DNA of 50,431 nt from Deltaproteobacteria bacterium (lineage in GTDB: Bacteria; Desulfobacterota; Deferrisomatia; Deferrisomatales; JACRMM01): the NCBI GenBank assembly GCA_016214985.1, contig JACRMM010000062.1:1-50431 (forward strand). Direction: 5' to 3'. Position numbers and translations under genes: made by a program. This document shows positions 8,537 to 16,783 of this stretch, piece after piece. Within the stretch, counting starts at the first letter, position 1; each line of letters starts with the position of its first letter. Below the pieces are notes generated by a model. It was not told where the DNA came from. It did not search any database and worked only from the letters and a program-made list of their open reading frames with translations.

Positions 8537-8797
8537 CGCGGACTGGAAATCCTTGAGAGGCCAAGATCTTGACGAATGAGTCACGTTCGGGCGGTCGGAG
8601 GCCTTCCCGGAGAAGGGGCAGGCGGCCTTGGTGAGACTCTTCCCCGAGAGGAACAAAGCCGCTACACATTTTCCACTGCCGGTGACGCAAGGAGCCGTTC
8701 AGGGATCCTGCCCCGCCGGAGGGAGGGCCTCCGACCGATCCCCCTCGCCTCGACGGCCTGAGGCGACGCCTCGTAAGAAATCCTCAAGCAATCAAGA
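8537..8797. terminator. convergent intergenic region with GC-rich hairpins
   Basis: About 260 bases lie between the 3' ends of the reductase operon (+) and the VWA gene (-). An inverted repeat CGGAGG-GAGGG-CCTCCG occupies 8717-8733, and another, GAGGC-GAC-GCCTC, lies near 8760-8773. Neither is followed by a clear T-run, so termination by these stems is plausible but not certain. No coding potential is seen. Confidence 0.35.
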
Positions 8798-10852
8798 TCA
8801 TAACAAACGAGCCGGCACGGGTCCGCGGGCTCGCCCCGCGGCCGTCAGGTAATCGACGACGACACCCCGCTCGAGGTCGTCGGGGCTCGTCAGGAAAGAC
8901 CGCCCTCCGCCCGCTCTTCGCAGCGCCTCGGCGAACATCCGGGCGCTCTCGCTCGCACCCATCATGAACGTCGTGATCTCGATCCCCCTCCTCTGACAGA
9001 GTGCCGCCTCCCTCAGCGTCTCCGCAAGGACCGCGTCGGTGCACTCTCCCTCCAGGAGCACGGTTCCCTCGACGGTGCAGGCCGTCGGCTCGCCGTCGGT
9101 GATCAGGAGGATGTGCCGGTCGCGGTTCTTCTCCCGCGCGAGGAGCTCCCTCGAAAGACGGAGCCCCTCTTGGATGTTCGTGAAATCGCCCGGGAAGTCC
9201 GGCGCCCCGGCCCTGTCCCTGGCGGCCAGTTCCTCGCGCGACCAGTGCCTCGGGATGTGGCCCTCGAGGTAGGGCACCGTGCGGACCCCGAGAAGGTCCC
9301 GGGCCTCGAGGGGCCGGGCAAGGGTGTAGAACCCCACGAGCTGAAAGCGGTCCGCGCGAAACCAGCGCCGCGCGAGCTCCTGGAGGGCCAACGCCACCTT
9401 CTTCGCGGCGGGGAGCTTGTCGTCCATACTGCTGCTCAAGTCGAGGAGGAGGACCGACGACCGCCGGCTCCTCCGTTCCACCTCGTGCACCTCGAAGTCG
9501 CGCGCCGCGATGCGCAGCGGGAGGCCGCCGCCCGGGGTCCTGCGGAGCGCGTTTGCGAGGGTCCCGGAGATGTCGAGGTGCAGGGGATCCCCGAACTCGT
9601 AGGGTTTCGTGGTCTCGGCGAGCGCGTGGGTGGGCCCGCTCCGACGCGCCGTGGTGCGGCCGAGCGCCGCCCGGACCTCCGAAAAGACTTCGGCCAGGGC
9701 GAGGGCGCCGATCCTGCGGAGGGCCTTCGCGGAGAGGATGGTCCCGTCCTCCTCCCCCTCGACGTAGCCCTCGGCCCTCAGCTCGTCGGCGAGGCCGTTC
9801 AGCGCCTCGAGCCCTCTCCTTGCCTTGGCGCCGAGGGCCTCCTCCAGAAGGTCGAGGTCGATGCTCAGCGTCGACCCGGTGATCCGGGCCCGGACGATCT
9901 CCTCCTCCAGGCGCTCGAGGGTCCGGAGCCGGACGACCGCGTCCAGCCCCGAGTCCAGATCCAGCGCCCGTTGCCCCGAAAAGGGATAGGGCTTGCCCTT
10001 CTGTCGCGGCACCAACTCGTCCAGGGCTCGCCAGACCGACCGGAGCGCCTCGGGCAGGCCCTCCCGGTCGGGGACGCTCTCTGCGACCTCGTGGAGGCAC
10101 ACCCGGAGCTCGCCCGCAAGGCTCGCGAGGAGCGCTTCGTGTGCTGTCCGCTTCTCCTGGACGGCTCGCAACCAGTCGCGGGGCTCCCCCCGGAGCGGGA
10201 GGACGCCCGCGTACGTCACCTCGAAGCTCTGAAACTCGGCATCGCTGCCGGCCCGGACGGCGGCGACCGCTCGCCGGAGGCCTTCGACGGCCTCGGCCGG
10301 GGGCGGCCGCCCGCCACTCGCCACGGCTCCGAAGACGAGCGAGAAACCAGAGGCCTTCCCCCAGAGCTGCTCGTAGCCGGAGCGGATTGTGGCCACCGCC
10401 GTCGTCCGGGGGGCCTCGTCGAGGAGGGCGAGGATTCGGCCGGCCAGGTCGCGGGGGAACTCGGTCTGGAGCCACCGCTGAAACTCGGGCACCTTCGCCC
10501 GGAATGGGGCGTCGTCCTCCTGGGCGTCGCCCTCGCCGGCATCCCGCGGGTCGGCCTCCTCGCAGAGCTCGAGCAGCTCCGAGCGGAGGGGGTTCAAGAC
10601 GCGGCTCAGGGTGTAGGCTCCGAGGAGGCCGGCTTTGAGCTCCCGCGTCTCCTCGAGGAGGGTCTCGAGGCCGTCGATGGGGGCCCCGTTCGCGTCCAGG
10701 AGCCCGTCCCACTTGAGCTGTTCGAAGGCCTTCTTCAGGTCATAATTCCGCAGCAGCCGCGCCGACAGGGCTCCCAGGGCGGCGTCCCCCGCCGGGCCGT
10801 CCCGGCTCCCTTCCTCGGTCGCCCCCTGCGAGGCGAAGTACCGGTATCTCAC
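8798..10852 (-). CDS. von Willebrand factor A (VWA, CoxE-like) domain protein
   Basis: A 684-residue cytosolic protein without signal peptide or membrane segment. The first two thirds are helical and acidic with no catalytic motif I recognise. The C-terminal third (from about residue 450) is a VWA domain with a complete MIDAS: DLSSSMDD, the threonine of FTNIQEGL, and ITDGEP. Such proteins pair with MoxR-class AAA ATPases (CbbQ/CbbO, NorQ/NorD, CoxD/CoxE, RavA/ViaA) as metal-dependent chaperones that remodel or activate metalloenzymes. The start is GTG 10852, three bases after the stop of the ATPase gene, so translational coupling is likely. It is the last gene of the six-gene minus operon. 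The client is unknown; the ThDP enzyme or the reductase in the same regulon are candidates by context only. Confidence 0.85.
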   Translation of the reverse strand: MRYRYFASQGATEEGSRDGPAGDAALGALSARLLRNYDLKKAFEQLKWDGLLDANGAPIDGLETLLEETRELKAGLLGAYTLSRVLNPLRSELLELCEEADPRDAGEGDAQEDDAPFRAKVPEFQRWLQTEFPRDLAGRILALLDEAPRTTAVATIRSGYEQLWGKASGFSLVFGAVASGGRPPPAEAVEGLRRAVAAVRAGSDAEFQSFEVTYAGVLPLRGEPRDWLRAVQEKRTAHEALLASLAGELRVCLHEVAESVPDREGLPEALRSVWRALDELVPRQKGKPYPFSGQRALDLDSGLDAVVRLRTLERLEEEIVRARITGSTLSIDLDLLEEALGAKARRGLEALNGLADELRAEGYVEGEEDGTILSAKALRRIGALALAEVFSEVRAALGRTTARRSGPTHALAETTKPYEFGDPLHLDISGTLANALRRTPGGGLPLRIAARDFEVHEVERRSRRSSVLLLDLSSSMDDKLPAAKKVALALQELARRWFRADRFQLVGFYTLARPLEARDLLGVRTVPYLEGHIPRHWSREELAARDRAGAPDFPGDFTNIQEGLRLSRELLAREKNRDRHILLITDGEPTACTVEGTVLLEGECTDAVLAETLREAALCQRRGIEITTFMMGASESARMFAEALRRAGGGRSFLTSPDDLERGVVVDYLTAAGRARGPVPARLL

Positions 10853-10855
10853 CCG

Positions 10856-12250
10856 TCAGGCCGGGACATGGTAGCGCCCCTCGCCTTGCACCTCCTCCTT
10901 GCTGAGCTTCCCCCGGAGGTGGAGCCCCTCTAGGACGAACTCCAGGGCGGAGGCGACTTCCTCAGGGCGCTCGGCGCCGAGACGCGCGAGATCGTCCCGG
11001 CATCCGTTCAGCGTGGCGGCCTGGGCCTCGTACTCCCGGGAGGGCATCCTATCCCCGACGACGAGTTGCCCGGCTCTCCCGACGGCGGCCAGAATGCAGG
11101 AGAAGTCGTGCCCCTGGAAGATGCTTTCGAAGACCTCCCTCGTCGCCCGGCCGATCAGCTCGCGGATGAGCCCAACCTCATCGACGCCGGCGCCCGCCTC
11201 CAGCTCGAGCTTCCCCTGGCACGAGGGCACCACCGCCAAGAGGTCGCTCAGCCTCGGCACCGCGCGCTCCTCCCCGAGCTCGAGGGCTCGCCGCACGGCG
11301 CTCGAGAGGACGTTCTCCGCGTTGTGGATCGAGGCCCGCACGCTCACCCCGGACGGGCGGTAGACGTGAGGATGGATCCGCGCCTGCCGCGCGACCTCGA
11401 CGACCACCTCCTTCATGTACTCCGGGAAGAATGCGCCCTCGTCGGGGCCGAACTGCCTCCGCTCCTGGTCGACAACCGTGACCTCCTGTTCCCGGGAGAG
11501 GGGGTAGTGAGTCCGAACGAGGGAGCCGAAGCGGTCCTTCAACGGCGTCACGATCCGGCCCCGGTTCGTGTAGTCCTCGGGGTTGGCGGTGGCGACGAGA
11601 AAGACGTCCAGGGGCAGGCGCAGGGTGAAGCCCCTCACCTGCACGTCTCTCTCTTCGAGGATGTTGAAGAGGCCTACCTGGATCTTCTCTGCAAGGTCCG
11701 GCAGTTCGTTGAGGGCAAAGATCCCGCGGTTGCTCCGAGGCACGAGCCCGAAGTGGATCGTCTCCTCGTTGGAGAGGTACCTGCCTTCGGCGACCTTGAT
11801 CGGGTCCACCTCGCCGATCAGGTCCGCGATCGTCACGTCGGGGGTGGCGAGCTTTTCGGTGTACCGGAGGTCCCGGCCGAGCCACTCGATCCCGGCGATG
11901 CCCCCCTCCTCGAGAGCCCTCGCTCGGCACCGGGCGCAGACCGGCTGTACCGGGTCGTCCCGCAGTTCGCAGCCGCTCACCACGGGGAGCTCCGCGTCGA
12001 GGAGGGTTGCCAGCGCGCGCATCAGCCTCGTCTTCCCCTGGCCCCGTTCCCCGAGGAGGATCACGTCGTGCCCGGAGAGGATCGCGTTCTCCAGCTGGGG
12101 GATGACGGTCCTCTCGAAGCCGACCAGCCCGGGAAACGGGCGCCGCCCCTCGGACAGCATCTGGACGAGGTTCGCCCGCATCTCGGCCTTCACGGACCTC
12201 GGCACGTAGCCGAAGTCGATCAGCTCATTCCTGGTTCGCGGCTTCTGCAT
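10856..12250 (-). CDS. MoxR-class AAA+ ATPase
   Basis: A 464-residue AAA+ ATPase of the MoxR / magnesium-chelatase-I type. It has Walker A GERGQGKTRLM (about residues 65-75), a Walker B-like segment FALNELPDL, the sensor-1 region FLVATANPEDYTNRG and an arginine-bearing LKDRFGSLVRTHYPL. An insertion just after Walker A holds three cysteines (CELRDDPVQPVCARC), a possible zinc or Fe-S site and not a standard part of MoxR proteins. The start is ATG 12250 (MQKPRTRNELIDFGYVPRS). The open frame further upstream runs over the alcohol dehydrogenase gene and is spurious. It forms a two-gene module with the VWA protein (3-bp gap). In such modules the hexameric ATPase remodels a target enzyme bound through the VWA partner. 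Confidence 0.88.
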   Translation of the reverse strand: MQKPRTRNELIDFGYVPRSVKAEMRANLVQMLSEGRRPFPGLVGFERTVIPQLENAILSGHDVILLGERGQGKTRLMRALATLLDAELPVVSGCELRDDPVQPVCARCRARALEEGGIAGIEWLGRDLRYTEKLATPDVTIADLIGEVDPIKVAEGRYLSNEETIHFGLVPRSNRGIFALNELPDLAEKIQVGLFNILEERDVQVRGFTLRLPLDVFLVATANPEDYTNRGRIVTPLKDRFGSLVRTHYPLSREQEVTVVDQERRQFGPDEGAFFPEYMKEVVVEVARQARIHPHVYRPSGVSVRASIHNAENVLSSAVRRALELGEERAVPRLSDLLAVVPSCQGKLELEAGAGVDEVGLIRELIGRATREVFESIFQGHDFSCILAAVGRAGQLVVGDRMPSREYEAQAATLNGCRDDLARLGAERPEEVASALEFVLEGLHLRGKLSKEEVQGEGRYHVPA

Positions 12251-12318
12251 GGCTTTGGCTACCCCTCGGGAAGGGGCTGCTCCCTCTCCGGGTGGGAGGG
12301 GAGCAGCTTCCCGCGGTA

Positions 12319-13382
12319 TCAGGTGAAGTGGATGACCGGCTTGATGACGTTGTCCTCCTTCGTCGTCATCAGGTTGAGCCCCTTCTCCACCTCCGCGAAC
12401 TTGAAGTGGTGGGTGCTCATCTTCGTCGGGTCGACCCGGCCGGCCTGGATCAGGCTCATCAGGCGCGCCATCCGCTCGCTCCCGCCGGGACAGAGGAGCG
12501 TCTTGATGGTCTTGTCTGCCATCCCGAGGCCCCACTCCAGGCGGGGAATCCGGATGTAGTCGCCGTGGCCGTGGTAGCCGATGTTCGAGATCGTCCCGCC
12601 CGGCCGGGTCACCTTGATGCAGTTCTCGAAGGTCGGCTCGGCGCCGAGGGCCTCCATGGCCGAGTCCACGCCCTTCCCGCCGGTGAGGCGCAGGATCTCC
12701 GCCACGACGTCCTGCTTCTTGAAGTCGACGGTGACGTCGGCGCCGTACTCTTTGGCGAGCTTGAAGCGCTCCGGGACGCAGTCGACCGCGAAGATCTTGG
12801 CGGCGCCGAGGAGGCGTGCCCCGGCGACGGCCATCAGTCCCACCGGCCCGAGCCCGAAGACCGCGGCGGTGCCGCCCAGCGGGATGGCGGCGTTCTCGGC
12901 TCCCTTGAAGCCGGTGGACATCATGTCGGTCGTGTAGGCCGCCGCCTCGTCGGAGACGTCGTCCGGGATGGGGGCCAGGTTCGCCTGGGCGTCGTTCACG
13001 TGGAAGTATTCCGCCAGGTTCCCGTCCTTCTGGGCGGTGTACTTGTAGCCGCCGAGCGGCTGCGTGCACTGGGACGAGAACCCCCTCTGGCAGTTGTCGC
13101 ACTGCCAGCAGGGGGTCACCGCGTTGACGGCAACGCGGTCTCCCACCTTGTGAACCCTTTGACTAGGCTTCCGAGCTGGTGCACGACCCCCACGGCCTCG
13201 TGGCCCAGCACCCGGTCGGAGAGGTCCCCGAGGCCGCCGGAGACGGTGTGGACGTCGGAGGTGCAGATCAGGGCCACGGTCGTCTTGATCACGGCGTCCA
13301 GGGGGCCGGCTTCGGGGATCGGCCGGTCCAGCATCGCCACCTCCCCGATCTTCTTCAGCACAAGGGCCTTCATCGTTGCCAT
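12319..13382 (-). pseudogene. NADP-dependent secondary alcohol (isopropanol) dehydrogenase, frameshifted
   Basis: A zinc-dependent medium-chain alcohol dehydrogenase closest in motif content to the isopropanol/secondary alcohol dehydrogenases of Clostridium beijerinckii and Thermoanaerobacter: ICTSDVHTVSGGLGD, LGHEAVG, GNLAEYFHVNDAQANLAPIP, TDMMSTGF (the Asp that is the third catalytic zinc ligand in that group) and GMADKTIKTLLCPGG. The Rossmann motif is FGLGPVGLMAVAG. Unlike those enzymes it also has a CWQCDNCQRGFSSQC cluster, the structural-zinc site. The frame is broken: the first 88-codon frame (start 13382) reads SLVKGFTRWETAL and stops, while the remainder (from about 13146) reads VGDRVAVNAVTPC. 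Deleting two bases near 13150-13153 (TTCACAAGG to TTCAAGG on the coding strand) would join them into about 351 residues. It is either a recent inactivation or a sequence error. Confidence 0.85.
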
Positions 13383-13453
13383 GGTTCTTCTCCTCGTTCG
13401 CTTCGTCCAGGGGGGCGGACTGTGCCGCCCCCTGGGCGGTTCTCAGAGTGCTC

Positions 13454-15445
13454 TCACCGCTTCTTGCGGATCGCGAAGGCCTCGTCGGGCCAGGTGGGGG
13501 CGAAGCTGCGGTACATGGGATCGCAGAGGCCGAGCGTCTTGATGGCGTTCTTGCCCTCCTCTGGAATGTCTTCCCACTCCAGGAAGCCGCAGCAGTTGGT
13601 GAGGAAGGTCGCCCAGATCTCGTTCATCGACTGCCCCTCGACGAAGACCTCGATGAACGCGGGCTTGTTCTTGTCGCGGACGAAGTCGAGGGAGCGCTTC
13701 AGCGCGCCCTTCATCTCCTTGTCGCTTTCGACGAACTCGGTGTGACAGCCGAACTCCTTCATCATCCGGTCGTAGCGGATGTTCGGCAGCGTCGACCAGG
13801 AGTCGCGCATTTCGTTGCCCGTGGGGGAGCACGCCTTCGACCAGAAGAGCTTCCAGCCTCCGGCCACCATGGTGTTGTTGTTCTGGTGGATGAAGACGAC
13901 GGGCATATCCCAGCGAGCGCACGTCTCGATGTCCATGCCTCCGGCGCCGAGGCCGCCGTCCCCGATGACGCAGACCATGGGGATCGACCGGTTCGTTGCC
14001 ATGCCCGCGCCCAGGGCGAGCCCCGGCCCGTGGCCGATCCCGATCGTGTCCGCCGCGTCGAGCACGCGGGCGCCCGTCCGGCAGACGTTCCAGTCCGTGT
14101 AGAAGGACGAGGCCGTGAACCCGTCGATGATTGAGATCGCCTCGTCCTGGCACTCTTCGGTGATCGTCTCCCCGATGATCCGGCCGACCAGGTCGGGGTG
14201 GAGCGGCATGCGGCCCCTCATGGCGTCCGTCCGCTCGATGGTCTTCGCACGATAGAATTCCTTATTGTCCGCGATGTACTTCCTCCACTCGTTCCACCGC
14301 TCCGGCGGCTTCGTCAACCCCATCGACTTCACGCACTCGATCATCTGACGCAGGAGTGCCTTGATGTTCCCGATGAGCTCGTGGTCGGTGCCGAGGAAGA
14401 GGTCGACGTTCTCGCGGCAGGTCTGGGCCTGGGCATACCGCGTCCCCGGGCCCCAGAAGGGCGGGTAGCCGTGCATCTCGAGGTAGCCGACCTTGAGGCC
14501 GAGGATCAGGGCCCGATCACAGCCCCGCAGGAACCGCCCCCGGCCGCGGCCGCCGCAGTTCAGGGGGTCGAGCTCGCTGATGACGCCGCGCGCGAGCCGG
14601 CGGGTATGGCACGGGATGCCGGTCAGGGCGACGAGCTCTCGCAGCTCCTCCTGGGCGTCGTCGTACCAGACGCTCTCGCCGCCGATGATCCCGGGCTTTT
14701 CCGCCGAGAGGAGCCACTTGACCATCTCCTCAACGACCTGGGGAGCCTCGTAGCGCATCTTCTGCTCGGTCCGCTCGAAGTTTCCCGGGCCATAGAGCGA
14801 GTATGCATAGACGAGTGGGAGACGGCACTTCTCGTAGCTCGTGTCCCAGGGGATCGCGATGGAGGTGGGCCCCATCGGCGGCGTCATCGCCGCCCGGTAG
14901 GCCCGCTTGAACTCGAAGAGCAGCGAGATCGGGTTCGTCACCCGCTTCGTGTACTTGGTGATCCCGCCGAAGAGCTTCTCCGCCTGAACGAGCCCCTGGG
15001 CGAACTGGACGCTGTCCGACCACGCGGGGTGCTCGCCCCCGATCACGAGCACCGGCGACTGGGCCGCGTAGCTCTGGGCGATGCCCGATGTGGCGTTGCA
15101 GAGCCCGGTCGAGGGCCCGATGATGGTCACCGCGGTGCGCCGGGTCATCCTCCCGACGGCGTCGGCCGCGAAGGTCGCGGTCTGCTCGTGGCGGACGTGG
15201 ACCCGCTTGATGCCGGCTTTCATAAAGAGCCCCTCCATGGGCCACTCGGCGCCGGCGGTGATCCCAAAGACGTACTCGGTCCCCTCCTTCTTCGCGAGGT
15301 CGGCCATCAGCGAGATGATGTGGGTCTCTTTCAGGAACTCCTCCGGAAGCTCGCCGTGGGTGAACTCCGCCCCCGGCTTGAGCTGGTCGACCAGCAGGGT
15401 CTCGTGGGCTGCAATCTCCTGGTAGGACTCGTGTTCGTCGCTCAT
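13454..15445 (-). CDS. long thiamine-diphosphate-dependent enzyme 1 (acetolactate synthase/2-hydroxyacyl-CoA lyase superfamily)
   Basis: A 663-residue ThDP enzyme with the usual PYR, central and PP domains. The activating glutamate is E87 (VRHEQTATFAADA), and the ThDP motif runs from GDGG (about 495) to NNN (522-524). A further 30-40 residues precede the first domain, and the region between central and PP domains (about 370-415) is longer than in acetolactate synthase (about 560 aa). I cannot assign a substrate. Superfamily members decarboxylate 2-oxo acids, cleave or form 2-hydroxyacyl-CoA, or carboligate. Neighbours (CaiB/BaiF CoA-transferase and SDR upstream, secondary alcohol dehydrogenase downstream) favour CoA-thioester or ketone chemistry over amino-acid synthesis. 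A second long ThDP enzyme lies at 42831-44936. Start 15445 has AGGAGGCACAG upstream. No signal peptide is present. Confidence 0.8.
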   Translation of the reverse strand: MSDEHESYQEIAAHETLLVDQLKPGAEFTHGELPEEFLKETHIISLMADLAKKEGTEYVFGITAGAEWPMEGLFMKAGIKRVHVRHEQTATFAADAVGRMTRRTAVTIIGPSTGLCNATSGIAQSYAAQSPVLVIGGEHPAWSDSVQFAQGLVQAEKLFGGITKYTKRVTNPISLLFEFKRAYRAAMTPPMGPTSIAIPWDTSYEKCRLPLVYAYSLYGPGNFERTEQKMRYEAPQVVEEMVKWLLSAEKPGIIGGESVWYDDAQEELRELVALTGIPCHTRRLARGVISELDPLNCGGRGRGRFLRGCDRALILGLKVGYLEMHGYPPFWGPGTRYAQAQTCRENVDLFLGTDHELIGNIKALLRQMIECVKSMGLTKPPERWNEWRKYIADNKEFYRAKTIERTDAMRGRMPLHPDLVGRIIGETITEECQDEAISIIDGFTASSFYTDWNVCRTGARVLDAADTIGIGHGPGLALGAGMATNRSIPMVCVIGDGGLGAGGMDIETCARWDMPVVFIHQNNNTMVAGGWKLFWSKACSPTGNEMRDSWSTLPNIRYDRMMKEFGCHTEFVESDKEMKGALKRSLDFVRDKNKPAFIEVFVEGQSMNEIWATFLTNCCGFLEWEDIPEEGKNAIKTLGLCDPMYRSFAPTWPDEAFAIRKKR

Positions 15446-15561
15446 CTGTGCCTCCTGTTCATGGTTGTGGCCGTACGAGTGCGAGCCGGCTTCCGTCTGC
15501 CTGTCTCTCTTGGGGGCTCGACCCCTACTGGTTCACCTCCTTCCTCCGCCTGTGGTTCGGG

Positions 15562-16755
15562 TTAGATCACTCTGCGCTCCCGGAGAGTGTTGACCTCCAC
15601 CTCGGAGAGGCCGAGCAGCTCCCGATAGACGACGTCGTTGTCGGCGCCGAGGGCGGAGCAGGGCTCGGACAGCCTGGCCGTACCCGAGACCCTCACCGGG
15701 CACCCGGGGACCCTGACCCTGCCCCACTCGGGGTGGTCCACGTCGAGCACCATGCCCCGCTCCCGGAGGTAGGCGTCCTGGGCGATCTCACTCGAGTCCC
15801 GGACGATTCCGCAGGGCACGCCTGCTTCGCAGAGCACCCGCATCACCTCCACCTTGTCCCGGGCGCCCACCCAGGCGGCGATGAGGCCGTCGACGAGGCC
15901 GCGCTTTTCTTTGCGGGCGCGCAGAGAGTGGAGCTCGTGAGCCCCCACCGCTCCGGCCTCGCCGATCGCGGCCATGAGGCGCTCGAAGAGCGCCTGTGGG
16001 ATCGCGCAGATCGCCACCCAGCCGCTGTCGGCGGTGCCGTAGACGTTCCAGGGGACCACGTCCCGGAGCTCATTGCCGGTGCGGCCAGCGGTCTCGCCGT
16101 AGGCCATGTGGGTGCCGAGGAGGGTGCGGCCGAGGCCGATGGCGCTTTCCTCCAGGGTCACCTCGACCCGGGCGCCGCGGCCGGTGCGCTCCCTCTGGAA
16201 GAGGGCTGCCGCGATCCCGAGAGCCAGGTTTGTGCCGCCCCCGCTGTCAGCGACCGTCGCGCCGCACCGAAGGGGGGGGGCGCCGTCAAGGCCGGTGAGG
16301 CTCATGAGCCCGCCCATGGCCTGGGCGGTCATGTCGAGGCTGGGGTAGGCGGCGCGGGGCCCGTCGGGGCCGTAGCCCCGGATGGAGGCGTACACGAGGC
16401 GCGGGTTGCGACGGACGAGCTCTTCGTGGGTGAGCCCGTGACGCCGCAGAGCCTCTTCTGAGAAGTTCTCCACGAAGACGTCGCACCGCTCGACGAGGCC
16501 GAGGAGGAGGTCCCTCGCCCCCTCCCGGCGCAAATCGAGGGTCACGCTCCGCTTGTTCAGGTTGAGCACGACGAAGTAGAGATCCTCTCGCGCCTGGTTC
16601 CCCGAGAAGAGGCGCCGCTTCGCGCTGCCCCTCACCGGGTCCTCCACCTTGATCACGTCCGCACCCAGAAAGGCGAGGAGCAGGGTGCCGGTGGGTCCGG
16701 CCTCGTAGTGGGTCAGGTCGAGCACCCGGACGCCTTCCAGGGGGCGTGCGCTCAT
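15562..16755 (-). CDS. CaiB/BaiF (family III) CoA-transferase
   Basis: A 397-residue family III CoA-transferase, the class that includes formyl-CoA:oxalate, (R)-benzylsuccinyl-CoA and carnitine CoA-transferases. It opens RPLEGVRVLDLTHYEAGP, then FLGADVIKVEDP, LNLNKRSVTLDLR and VENFSEEALRRHGL. The catalytic aspartate lies in YPSLDMTAQAMGGLM. These motifs and the length are normal for the family. Start 16755 follows GAGGACCGG, 28 bp after the SDR stop codon. It would activate an organic acid by transfer of CoA from a donor thioester; the operon gives no direct clue to the acid. A run of nine G on the plus strand (16272-16280, C9 in the coding strand) lies inside the gene and is a potential slippage site. 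Confidence 0.9.
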   Translation of the reverse strand: MSARPLEGVRVLDLTHYEAGPTGTLLLAFLGADVIKVEDPVRGSAKRRLFSGNQAREDLYFVVLNLNKRSVTLDLRREGARDLLLGLVERCDVFVENFSEEALRRHGLTHEELVRRNPRLVYASIRGYGPDGPRAAYPSLDMTAQAMGGLMSLTGLDGAPPLRCGATVADSGGGTNLALGIAAALFQRERTGRGARVEVTLEESAIGLGRTLLGTHMAYGETAGRTGNELRDVVPWNVYGTADSGWVAICAIPQALFERLMAAIGEAGAVGAHELHSLRARKEKRGLVDGLIAAWVGARDKVEVMRVLCEAGVPCGIVRDSSEIAQDAYLRERGMVLDVDHPEWGRVRVPGCPVRVSGTARLSEPCSALGADNDVVYRELLGLSEVEVNTLRERRVI

Positions 16756-16783
16756 CCGGTCCTCGCACGGCAGGAGGAGGGAG

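Noticed and set aside
9113..10933. 606-codon open frame on the plus strand
   Set aside because: Antisense to the VWA gene. Its translation has no family motif and the minus-strand frame has a complete MIDAS; long antisense frames are expected at this GC content.
11066..12559. 497-codon plus-strand frame
   Set aside because: Shadow of the MoxR ATPase and the 3' end of the alcohol dehydrogenase gene.
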